Positions 1 to 5,991 of a stretch of DNA of 10,702 nucleotides are shown one piece after another. The stretch's first letter is position 1; each line of letters starts with the position of its first letter. Below the pieces are notes generated by a model. The model saw only the letters and a program-made list of their open reading frames with translations, ran no database searches and was not told the DNA's origin. Both the position numbers and the translations under genes were made by a program. Origin of the DNA: Cellvibrionaceae bacterium (GTDB taxonomy: Bacteria; Pseudomonadota; Gammaproteobacteria; Pseudomonadales; Cellvibrionaceae); assembly GCA_021151525.1 (NCBI GenBank), contig JAGKXD010000128.1:1-10702 (forward strand), given 5' to 3'.

Positions 1-15
1 ATTTTAAGGGAAAGC

Positions 16-43
16 CTTGAAATATTTTTGGGTGGAAGCATAT
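16..43 (+). promoter_or_regulatory. Sigma-32-type heat-shock promoter of ibpA
   Basis: A perfect sigma-32 -35 element, CTTGAAA, is at 16-22. After a 14-nt spacer comes AGCATAT at 37-43, a partial match to the sigma-32 -10 consensus CCCATnT. The spacing is within the known range for RpoH promoters. It would start transcription near 50, exactly where the structured leader begins, and the downstream gene is a classic heat-shock gene. The -10 match is imperfect, so the call rests on the -35, the spacing and the context. Confidence 0.72.
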
Positions 44-49
44 CTGTTT

Positions 50-139
50 TGTAGCCGCTCGTTAGAGGGTTGCACATAAACATAACGACTTGATCATTGC
101 GATAAGTCACTTTTCATATTGCTCAAATTCTGAGGATAT
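50..139 (+). promoter_or_regulatory. ROSE-like RNA thermometer in the ibpA leader
   Basis: The leader can fold into three successive hairpins. The first pairs 50-56 with 68-74 (7 bp, two G-U). The second pairs 87-91 with 104-108 and continues inward through 93-95/101-103 past one bulged G. The third spans 116-139 and covers the ribosome binding site. In the third, UUGCU at 119-123 faces the Shine-Dalgarno AGGA at 133-136, with U123-A133, C122-G134, an opposed G121-G135 and U120-A136, closed by C124-G132 over a 7-nt loop. A U(U/C)GCU sequence opposite the Shine-Dalgarno, with a G-G mismatch, is the signature of ROSE thermometers, which block translation of small heat-shock genes at low temperature and melt on heating. 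I folded it by eye; no energy calculation was run. Confidence 0.72.
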
Positions 140-143
140 TTTT

Positions 144-647
144 ATGCGTAATTTTGATTTTTCTCCATTGTATCGTTCTGCTATTGGCTTTGATCGCATG
201 GCCAACATTCTCGATAGTTTGAATCGTGCTGAACAAAATCAGCCAAGCTATCCCCCCTACAATATTGAATTAACGGGTGAGGATAAATATCGCATCACCA
301 TGGCTGTAGCGGGCTTTGATCGCTCAGAAATCAATATTGAAGTTAACCAAAATCATTTAACGGTATCCGCTAATAAAGGTGTAGAAGAGCAAGCGCGTAC
401 TTATTTGCATCAGGGTATTGCCGCGCGTAGTTTTGAGCGTCGCTTTCAGTTGGCTGATCACGTACAAGTGCAATCCGCAAATTATGAAAACGGTTTGTTG
501 CATGTAGATTTGCAACGAATTATTCCTGAAGCTATGAAGCCGCGTAATATTCCAATTGGAAACGGCGTGGCGCAAGATAAGCTAACTCATGTGGCTTCAT
601 CTGTTGCTGCTAATACTGAAATTGGCGGGAACGTAGCAGTCGCCTAA
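144..647 (+). CDS. ibpA: Small heat-shock protein, IbpA type (Hsp20)
   Basis: This encodes a 167-residue cytoplasmic ATP-independent chaperone that binds unfolding proteins and keeps them refoldable by DnaK/ClpB. The N-terminus MRNFDFSPLYRSAIGFDR is almost the same as that of Escherichia coli IbpA. The alpha-crystallin domain covers roughly residues 36-127 and includes the AGF segment near 56-58 and the conserved ANYENGLL near 112-119. The oligomerisation motif I-P-I is at 136-138. About 29 residues follow it, whereas E. coli IbpA ends almost at this point, so the tail is long, rich in Ala/Val/Gly and of unknown role. The ATG at 144 is chosen because GAGGA sits at 132-136, seven bases upstream, and the IbpA N-terminus begins there; an in-frame TTG at 90 lies inside the leader structure. 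Expression is probably controlled by heat at both transcription and translation. Confidence 0.95.
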   Translation: MRNFDFSPLYRSAIGFDRMANILDSLNRAEQNQPSYPPYNIELTGEDKYRITMAVAGFDRSEINIEVNQNHLTVSANKGVEEQARTYLHQGIAARSFERRFQLADHVQVQSANYENGLLHVDLQRIIPEAMKPRNIPIGNGVAQDKLTHVASSVAANTEIGGNVAVA

Positions 648-678
648 GTATTATTGTTTTTTGGTAATGCATATAAAG

Positions 679-710
679 TCCCTGCGTAAATTTTTACGCA
701 GGGATTTTTA
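679..710. terminator. Intrinsic terminator shared by convergent ibpA and the AraC-type gene
   Basis: A 12-bp perfect stem pairs 679-690 with 693-704 (arms TCCCTGCGTAAA and its complement); the innermost A-T pairs must open to form the loop. It is followed by ATTTTTA at 704-710, giving a good T-tract for the plus strand. The minus-strand gene ends at 708, touching the stem, so the same hairpin could also stop that transcript, although its trailing T-tract (read on the minus strand below 679) is poorer. Confidence 0.85.
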
Positions 711-1718
711 ATTGGCACTAAATAGTTTTGCGCGAACGGTTTCGCGATAGGCGATGGGTGTGGTTGCTAAATGTTTTTTGAATAGCGCTGTAAAAAATCC
801 TGTGTCTTGGTAGCCCACTTTATCGACGATTTCATTAATTGATAAGTTGCTGGTTTTCAATAAATCTTTAGCGATATTAATTCGTACTTCCTGCAAAAAA
901 TCTAAAGGTGAAATTCCCAAGGCTGCTTTAAAGCGGCGATTCAAGGTGCGCGTACTCATGCCAAATTTTTCCGCCAACTGCGTCATCACAATATCGCGAT
1001 AATAATTATCCTGCAGCCAAATTTGAATTTGGGTAATGTCTTCATCGGGATGATGATTGTGCTCTTTTTCAAAAAAACCACTGTCTTCATAGGCTCGACG
1101 AATTTCGTGGGAGAAATGTCGTTCAACATGATTGGCGATTTCTTTGCCAAATAATCTTTGGATGAAATGTACGGTTAAATCTGCAAGAGAATTCACGCTT
1201 GCTGCGCAATAGAGATTGCCCGCCTGCGTAATAAAATATTGGCGTTTGAGTTGTACCAATGGATAGTCTTTTTGGAACTGATCAAAGTAGTGCCAATGGG
1301 TGGTCGCAGCCTTGCCATCTAACAAACCCGCCTCTGCTAAAAAACAGCAACCAGTCCCTACCGCGCTGATAAGTGCACCATTTTGATATTCCTGTTTTAG
1401 CCAATTCAGTAAGGCTTCACTTTTTTTAATCAAAGGTCGTGGGTTTCGCCAAAGACCGGGAATATAAATAATTTGATTATCCCCTAGCTCTTGAATCGTA
1501 GTATCGGGCTGCCAGCGTAAGCCGGAGCGCGTTAAAACCATTTCGCCGGTCAGGCTCGCAGTGCGTATTTTAATGGGAGGTGGGTTCTGCGAGGTGCCAG
1601 CCGCTCTCTGCGCGCGCGTGGCTGCGCTTTGGGCGGCTAAAAGCATTTCCGAAGGCAGGGTCGCGCTGGTGGCGAGCATGTTGTCCAGAAGCACAAAGGT
1701 GATATTGGTAGTTTGCAT
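708..1718 (-). CDS. AraC-family regulator with DJ-1/PfpI-like domain (GlxA type)
   Basis: This is a 336-residue transcription factor. The N-terminal domain of about 200 residues resembles the class I glutamine amidotransferase/DJ-1 fold. The nucleophile-elbow segment GTGCCFLAEAGLLDG is at residues 121-135 with cysteines at 124 and 125, and ATTHW follows at 138-142. In this family the domain usually senses a small molecule and is not known to be catalytic. The C-terminal AraC DNA-binding domain has two helix-turn-helix units, around 243-267 (QLAEKFGMSTRTLNRRFK) and 290-315 (the NEIVDKVGYQDTGFFTALFKK part). Total length fits the GlxA/FtrA group. The ATG at 1718 has only a weak AAGA upstream. 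The gene is divergent from fabY with a 128-bp gap, so it may control fabY or itself; its ligand cannot be told from sequence. Confidence 0.9.
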   Translation of the reverse strand: MQTTNITFVLLDNMLATSATLPSEMLLAAQSAATRAQRAAGTSQNPPPIKIRTASLTGEMVLTRSGLRWQPDTTIQELGDNQIIYIPGLWRNPRPLIKKSEALLNWLKQEYQNGALISAVGTGCCFLAEAGLLDGKAATTHWHYFDQFQKDYPLVQLKRQYFITQAGNLYCAASVNSLADLTVHFIQRLFGKEIANHVERHFSHEIRRAYEDSGFFEKEHNHHPDEDITQIQIWLQDNYYRDIVMTQLAEKFGMSTRTLNRRFKAALGISPLDFLQEVRINIAKDLLKTSNLSINEIVDKVGYQDTGFFTALFKKHLATTPIAYRETVRAKLFSAN

Positions 1719-1727
1719 GTCGTAATC

Positions 1728-1756
1728 TTGGCGATAGGTTGCATTTTGGCTAAAAT
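1728..1756 (+). promoter_or_regulatory. Candidate sigma-70 promoter for fabY
   Basis: TTGGCG at 1728-1733 (4 of 6 to the -35 consensus) is followed after exactly 17 nt by TAAAAT at 1751-1756 (5 of 6 to the -10). Transcription would start near 1763, leaving an untranslated leader of about 84 nt. No equally good promoter was seen for the divergent regulator; CATAAT read on the minus strand at 1769-1764 is a possible -10 without a convincing -35. Confidence 0.5.
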
Positions 1757-1776
1757 ACCACTAATTATGGCCAAAA
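1744..1776. repeat. Inverted repeat in the regulator/fabY intergenic region
   Basis: TTTTGGC at 1744-1750 and its exact complement GCCAAAA at 1770-1776 are separated by 19 nt. The dyad covers the proposed fabY -10 and transcription start. A further TTGGC at 1728-1732 forms part of the proposed -35, giving three related half-sites. The position suits an operator bound by the divergent AraC-type regulator or another factor. Seven-base arms could also arise by chance in A/T-rich DNA. Confidence 0.35.
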
Positions 1777-1846
1777 CAACAATGACTTTGGATTTTGATG
1801 GCAATAGACTGCTGGTATTGAATGCTATGGGTGTTAGAGGTTTTAG

Positions 1847-3751
1847 ATGTCACATTTGCCGATTATTGTAGGTTTTGGTGGTTTTAGTGCGGCTGGCCGC
1901 AGTTCTGGGCATCATGCCTATCGTCGTATGGTTATCGAAAGTCTACCGGTGCAAGAGCGCCGAGAAACTTTGGCGGGTCTGGCGGTCATGATGGGCTTGG
2001 TGAAGTTTGAAGGCGATCAATACACCAATGAAGCAGGTGAAACTTTAACACTTGCGCAAATCGAGTCTGAATACGGCGAAGTGGTTTTGGATGGCACCTT
2101 GATTCGCCGAATCGAAAAAACCTTCTTTGATGTAGACGCGGCGCATTGGCAAAAAAATGCGGTATTGGGTTCGGGTGGTGAGCCTATGGTGTTTGATATG
2201 CGCCGCCGTGATTTGCCTGAGCCAACTCCCGTTGGTTGGCAGGTGCAAGATTTGGATGAAGATCGTGTGCGCATCACTGCGCCCAATGGGCTGGAAGTGA
2301 AGTTTGATAGCTATCGCGATATTCCGGTTAAATCTGCTGGTCAATTACCGCGTGGTTTTAATCCCGGTTCTCTGTATAACTCCCATTACCATCCTCGTGC
2401 GCTTCAGCTTGCTGTGATCGGTGCATCTGATGCTGTGCAATCCATAGGCATTGAATGGCAAACGATTATGGATGCAGTGAATCCAGACCAAATTGGTGTT
2501 TACGCCAGTAACGTCATGAGCCAAATGGATGAGAATGGCTTTGGCGGTTTGCTGCAATCGCGCTTGAAAGGTGGCCGTGTCAGCGCCAAACAATGTCCTT
2601 TGGGTTTGAATACCATGCCAGCGGATTTTGTGAATGCCTATCTGTTGGGTAGCGTTGGGCATACGGGGGCTATAGTAGGAGCTTGTGCGTCCTTCCTGTA
2701 TAACCTGCGTGCGGCAGTGGAAGATATTATTGCGGGTAAATGCCGTGTTGCCGTTGTGGGTAATGCGGAGGCGCCGATTTTGCCAGAAATTATCGACGGC
2801 TATGCGACCATGGGCGCGCTCGCCAGTGAAGATAAACTCAAGAAATTAGACAATACAGAAGAGGCTGATCCTCGCCGTACCAGTCGTCCCTTTGGCGAAA
2901 ATGCCGGTTTTACCATGGCTGAAGCTAGCCAATATATCGTTTTGATGGACGATGCTCTGGTGATGGAGTTGGGCGCTGATATTCACGGTGCTGTGAGCGA
3001 TGTTTTCATCAATGCTGATGGTTTTAAAAAGTCTATCTCTGCACCAGGGCCCGGCAACTACATCACTATGGCAAAAGCCGTAGCAGCTGCGCGTGCGTTA
3101 GTTGGCGAAGAATCTATTCGCGAGCGTTCTATGATTCAGGCTCACGGCTCAAGTACGCCGGCAAACCGCGTGACTGAATCGCAAATTTTTGATCTTGTGG
3201 CACAAACTTTTGGTATTACTAATTGGCCGGTATCGGCGGTTAAGGCCTATGTAGGCCATTCGCTCTCGGCTGCGAGTGGCGAGCAGCTTATTTCTAGTTT
3301 GGGTGTTTTCAAATACGGTTTGATTCCGGGTATCAAAACTATCGATAAAGTGGCGGATGACGTATTTGCGGATCGCCTACGGATTTCTACTACGGATATT
3401 GACCGCAAAAATTCGCCTATAGATATAGCTTTCCTTAACTCAAAAGGTTTTGGTGGCAACAATGCTACCGCCAATGTTCTCGCTCCTCATGTTGTTGAGT
3501 CTATGTTGTCACGTCGTTACGGTGATGATGCTGTAGCTGCTTTCAATGAGCGCCGCAAAGCTACTGTTGCCAAGTCGCAAAGCTATGATCAGCAGGCATT
3601 AACTGGCAATTTCGATACGATTTATCACTTTGGTAAAAATCTTATCGATGAGAGTCAAATCACCATTAGTCAGTCTCAAATAACCTTGCCGGGCTTTGAA
3701 CATCCGATTGATTTGCCGATGACTAACCGGTTTGCGGATATGACTAACTAG
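1847..3751 (+). CDS. fabY: Beta-ketoacyl-ACP synthase, FabY type
   Basis: This encodes a 634-residue thiolase-fold condensing enzyme. The catalytic triad of the FabB/FabF class is visible: the nucleophile Cys280 in GAIVGACAS, His433 in QAHGSSTPAN and His471 in AYVGHSLSAASGEQ, with the glycine-rich GFGGNN near 534-539. The protein is about 220 residues longer than FabB or FabF; much of the excess is at the N-terminus (MSHLPIIVGFGG onward, with a conserved-looking region to about residue 190). Length and N-terminus match my memory of Pseudomonas aeruginosa FabY (PA5174), which condenses acetyl-CoA with malonyl-ACP to start fatty-acid synthesis in place of FabH. AGAGG at 1836-1840, six bases from the ATG, supports the start. 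The gene stands alone between a divergent regulator and the rpsP operon, and no clear terminator follows. The enzyme class is certain; the FabY role is by resemblance. Confidence 0.88.
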   Translation: MSHLPIIVGFGGFSAAGRSSGHHAYRRMVIESLPVQERRETLAGLAVMMGLVKFEGDQYTNEAGETLTLAQIESEYGEVVLDGTLIRRIEKTFFDVDAAHWQKNAVLGSGGEPMVFDMRRRDLPEPTPVGWQVQDLDEDRVRITAPNGLEVKFDSYRDIPVKSAGQLPRGFNPGSLYNSHYHPRALQLAVIGASDAVQSIGIEWQTIMDAVNPDQIGVYASNVMSQMDENGFGGLLQSRLKGGRVSAKQCPLGLNTMPADFVNAYLLGSVGHTGAIVGACASFLYNLRAAVEDIIAGKCRVAVVGNAEAPILPEIIDGYATMGALASEDKLKKLDNTEEADPRRTSRPFGENAGFTMAEASQYIVLMDDALVMELGADIHGAVSDVFINADGFKKSISAPGPGNYITMAKAVAAARALVGEESIRERSMIQAHGSSTPANRVTESQIFDLVAQTFGITNWPVSAVKAYVGHSLSAASGEQLISSLGVFKYGLIPGIKTIDKVADDVFADRLRISTTDIDRKNSPIDIAFLNSKGFGGNNATANVLAPHVVESMLSRRYGDDAVAAFNERRKATVAKSQSYDQQALTGNFDTIYHFGKNLIDESQITISQSQITLPGFEHPIDLPMTNRFADMTN

Positions 3752-3779
3752 ATCTTGTGGTTTATGGGTGAAAGAAGTC

Positions 3780-3816
3780 TATACAAACCTATCGCTTTCC
3801 CTTAAAATGCCGCGCC
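3780..3816 (+). promoter_or_regulatory. Ribosomal-protein operon promoter with GC-rich discriminator
   Basis: TATACA at 3780-3785 (4 of 6 to the -35) and TAAAAT at 3803-3808 (5 of 6 to the -10) are separated by 17 nt. They are followed directly by GCCGCGCC at 3809-3816. A G/C-rich discriminator between the -10 and the start is typical of promoters for translation genes that are shut down by ppGpp and DksA, so stringent control of the rpsP operon is a reasonable inference. Transcription would begin near 3815. Confidence 0.6.
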
Positions 3817-3818
3817 TT

Positions 3819-3838
3819 TCGCATACCTTGTTATGCGA
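3819..3838 (+). other. Leader hairpin 1 of the rpsP operon (or weak fabY terminator)
   Basis: TCGCATA at 3819-3825 pairs perfectly with TATGCGA at 3832-3838 around a 6-nt loop. A loose T-run (ATTTTT, 3844-3849) follows a few bases later. If the promoter upstream is real, this hairpin lies at the very 5' end of the rpsP mRNA and may protect it. If fabY transcripts run this far it could act as a weak terminator. Confidence 0.4.
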
Positions 3839-3855
3839 TTAACATTTTTCTAACC

Positions 3856-3873
3856 GAGAACATTCATGTTCTC
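3856..3873 (+). other. Leader hairpin 2 of the rpsP operon
   Basis: GAGAACAT at 3856-3863 and ATGTTCTC at 3866-3873 form an 18-nt near-perfect palindrome, which folds as a 6-bp stem with an ATTCAT loop. It ends 15 nt before the AGGAAG of rpsP and is not followed by a T-tract, so it is not a terminator. It may be an mRNA structure or a protein-binding site controlling the operon; the sequence alone does not say which. Confidence 0.45.
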
Positions 3874-3902
3874 CTCTAAATAAACACAGGAAGAAGACCT
3901 CA

Positions 3903-4148
3903 ATGGTAACTATTCGTCTGTCACGTGGCGGCTCTAAAGCACGTCCATTTTATCACTTGACCGTAACCAACAGCCGTAGCGCTCGTAACGGCCGTTTCAT
4001 TGAGCGTATCGGTTTTTTCAACCCAATCGCTCGTGGTCAAGAAGAGACTTTGCGTGTTGATGCTGACCGTTTGGCTTACTGGGTTGGTCAAGGTGCTCAA
4101 TTAAGCGACCGCGTGGCTGCTCTCGTAAAAAGCCAAAAAGCTGCTTAA
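3903..4148 (+). CDS. rpsP: 30S ribosomal protein bS16
   Basis: This 81-residue small-subunit protein assembles early into the 30S body by binding 16S rRNA. The sequence opens with MVTIRLSRGGSKARPFYHL and continues with SRSARNGRFIERIGFFNP, both diagnostic of the family, and the length equals that of other bS16 proteins within a residue or so. AGGAAGA at 3888-3894 is a clear, slightly distant ribosome binding site for the ATG at 3903. It is the first gene of rpsP-rimM-trmD-rplS, with rimM only 16 nt downstream. Arginine codons are mainly CGT/CGC, as expected for a highly expressed gene. Confidence 0.98.
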   Translation: MVTIRLSRGGSKARPFYHLTVTNSRSARNGRFIERIGFFNPIARGQEETLRVDADRLAYWVGQGAQLSDRVAALVKSQKAA

Positions 4149-4164
4149 TTGAAGCTATTGCCTG

Positions 4165-4701
4165 ATGTCTGATAAGTTGAATCTGGTTAACGTTGGGCGA
4201 ATTACCGCGGTTTTTGGTATCAAAGGATGGGTGAAAGTCCACTCTTATACCGAGCCGCAGGAAAACCTGTTTGAATATCACCCTTGGTGGTTGAAGACCG
4301 CCCACGGTGTCAAAAAGGTTGAGATTGATGATGCTAGACCTCATGGTGACGCATTCGTTGCGCATATCGTAGGGGTGGATGATCGTGATTTAGCGATGGA
4401 GTTTACCGGTTTCGATATAGCCATTGAGCGCGATTTAATGCCAGAGCTGGATGATGGTGAGTACTACTGGAGTCAGCTTGAAGGTTTGGCGGTTTACACA
4501 CAGTTCTCCGGTGCGCGTCAGCGTTTGGGTGTTGTGTCAAAGCTGTTTGAAACAGGTGCTAACGATGTGTTGGTGGTGCAAGGCGATGCCGAGTCTATCG
4601 ACCAAAAAGAACGTTTGGTGCCTTATGTTCCTGGGCAATTTGTACTCTCTGTAGATTTGTCTACAGGTGAGATATTAGTTGACTGGGATCCGGAATTTTA
4701 A
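4165..4701 (+). CDS. rimM: 16S rRNA processing/maturation factor RimM
   Basis: This 178-residue assembly factor binds ribosomal protein uS19 and helps mature the 30S head and the 3' end of 16S rRNA. The N-terminal RimM domain (about residues 7-88) starts with VNVGRITAVFGIKGWVKV. The C-terminal PRC-barrel domain (about 98-178) includes the conserved YYW at 100-102 and RLVPYVPGQFVLSVDL at 150-165. The start at 4165 has only a poor Shine-Dalgarno (GAAG at 4151-4154), so translation may be weak or coupled to rpsP, which ends 16 nt upstream. That fits the low RimM level relative to ribosomal proteins known from E. coli. Confidence 0.97.
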   Translation: MSDKLNLVNVGRITAVFGIKGWVKVHSYTEPQENLFEYHPWWLKTAHGVKKVEIDDARPHGDAFVAHIVGVDDRDLAMEFTGFDIAIERDLMPELDDGEYYWSQLEGLAVYTQFSGARQRLGVVSKLFETGANDVLVVQGDAESIDQKERLVPYVPGQFVLSVDLSTGEILVDWDPEF

Positions 4702-4720
4702 AACTATCGAGGATGAGCGG

Positions 4721-5503
4721 GTGGAAGACCAGCCACTGACGCAGCGAGAGCCACTAAAAATAGCGGTAATCTCGATTTTCCCCGATATGTTTGGCGCTAT
4801 CGCCAACTTTGGTATTACCAGCCGCGCGCTCAAGCAAGGTTTGGTGGAGTTGAAAACAATCACTCCGCGAGATTTTGCCCATGATCGCCACTCAACAGTG
4901 GATGATCGCCCCTTTGGTGGCGGCCCCGGTATGGTGATGATGGTTCAGCCTTTGCGCGATGCCATTATCGAAGCTAAAGCTTGGACGGGTAGTGAAGCCA
5001 AAGTGATTTACCTGTCGCCACAAGGAAGAACGCTGGATCAAGCAAGTGTTGTGCAGCTCTCGGGCTACAACAATATGATTTTGATCGCAGGGCGCTACGA
5101 AGGTATCGACGAGCGCTTGCTCGACACGGTTATCGATGAAGAATGGTCCATCGGTGATTACGTGTTAAGTGGCGGTGAGTTGCCGGCGATGGTGTTGATA
5201 GATGCGGTAACGCGGTTAATTCCGGGTGCTTTAGGGCACGCACTATCGGCAGAGCAAGATTCGTTTACGGCGGGCTTGTTAGATTGCCCGCACTACACTC
5301 GGCCGGAAGAATTTGAAGGCATGAGGGTTCCAGAGGTTTTAATGTCTGGTAACCATGAACTGATTCGGCGCTGGCGCTTGAAACAAGCGTTAGGGCGAAC
5401 ATGGCTGAAAAGGCCAGATTTATTGCAAGCAATAAACTTAACCGAGGAACAGCAGAAGCTGTTGACGGATTATCGTCGGGACCTTGATAACGACACACTC
5501 TAG
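4721..5503 (+). CDS. trmD: tRNA (guanine-N1-)-methyltransferase TrmD
   Basis: TrmD makes m1G37 next to the anticodon using S-adenosylmethionine and so prevents +1 frameshifting. The product is 260 residues from the GTG at 4721. That start is chosen because GAGGA lies at 4709-4713, seven bases before it, and because an in-frame TTG at 4679 would overlap rimM and add 14 unneeded residues. Family segments seen are SIFPDMF near the N-terminus, FGGGPGMVM, the trefoil-knot cofactor region (LIAGRYEGIDERLL, then SIGDYVLSGGELPAMVLIDA) and HYTRPEEFEGM. By alignment to the known enzyme, the catalytic Asp169 and Arg154 correspond to Asp180 and Arg165, with no gaps needed. About 11 residues precede the usual N-terminus. 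It lies 19 nt after rimM and 32 nt before rplS; a 5-bp hairpin with a GTGA loop (5501-5514) overlaps its stop codon. Confidence 0.97.
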   Translation: MEDQPLTQREPLKIAVISIFPDMFGAIANFGITSRALKQGLVELKTITPRDFAHDRHSTVDDRPFGGGPGMVMMVQPLRDAIIEAKAWTGSEAKVIYLSPQGRTLDQASVVQLSGYNNMILIAGRYEGIDERLLDTVIDEEWSIGDYVLSGGELPAMVLIDAVTRLIPGALGHALSAEQDSFTAGLLDCPHYTRPEEFEGMRVPEVLMSGNHELIRRWRLKQALGRTWLKRPDLLQAINLTEEQQKLLTDYRRDLDNDTL

Positions 5504-5535
5504 CTGTGAAGCTATAGACTCTTAGGAGAATATCA

Positions 5536-5886
5536 ATGACTAACAAAATTATTCAGGCTCTCGAAGCTGAACAACTGAAAGCCAACGTTACCGAGTTTTC
5601 ACCAGGCGATACCGTTGTAGTTCAAGTGCAAGTAAAAGAAGGTGACCGCGTTCGTTCACAGGCTTTCGAAGGTGTTGTAATTGCTATTCGTAGCCGTGGT
5701 TTGAACTCTGCTTTCACCGTACGTAAAATTTCTCACGGTGTAGGTGTTGAGCGTACTTTCCAAACTCACTCTCGCCAAATCGAGAGCATCACCCTGAAGC
5801 GTCGTGGTGATGTACGTCAAGCTAAGCTTTACTATCTGCGCGACCTTACTGGTAAGGCTGCACGTATTAAAGAAAAATTGGTTTAA
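5536..5886 (+). CDS. rplS: 50S ribosomal protein bL19
   Basis: This 116-residue large-subunit protein sits at the 30S-50S interface. The typical sequence is present from TNKIIQALEAEQ through PGDTVVVQVQVKEGDR to GVGVERTFQTHS near residues 71-82, and length matches the family. A strong ribosome binding site, TAGGAGA at 5523-5529, precedes the ATG, much better than those of rimM and trmD and consistent with high output. It is the last gene of the operon and is followed by a strong terminator. Confidence 0.98.
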   Translation: MTNKIIQALEAEQLKANVTEFSPGDTVVVQVQVKEGDRVRSQAFEGVVIAIRSRGLNSAFTVRKISHGVGVERTFQTHSRQIESITLKRRGDVRQAKLYYLRDLTGKAARIKEKLV

Positions 5887-5923
5887 TAGTCTGCTTGCTT
5901 TAATAGCAACAGCTATTTTCCGT

Positions 5924-5960
5924 AAAAGCCAGAGCAGGTAACTGCTCTGGCTTTTTGTTT
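5924..5960 (+). terminator. Strong intrinsic terminator of the rpsP-rplS operon
   Basis: A perfect 14-bp stem pairs 5924-5937 with 5942-5955, capped by a GTAA (GNRA-class) tetraloop at 5938-5941. The T-rich stretch TTTTTGTTTT occupies 5952-5960 and the bases just before. This is a textbook Rho-independent terminator and separates the ribosomal operon from xerD, so xerD needs its own promoter or readthrough. The A-rich upstream arm means it could also work in reverse. Confidence 0.95.
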
Positions 5961-5991
5961 TATGGTAAGGTCTAAATTTTGAGGCGTGTTG

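Noticed and set aside
90..143. Extended start of ibpA at TTG 90
   Set aside because: It has no Shine-Dalgarno, lies in the structured leader, and adds 18 residues not seen in IbpA. The ATG at 144 has GAGGA at the right distance and the conserved MRNFD start.
4679..4720. TTG 4679 as the start of trmD, overlapping rimM
   Set aside because: GTG 4721 has a good GAGGA seven bases upstream, removes the overlap and gives a length close to known TrmD.
5986..5991. GTG 5986 as the start of xerD
   Set aside because: GAGG at 5981-5984 is only one base away from it; ATG 5992 has ideal spacing.
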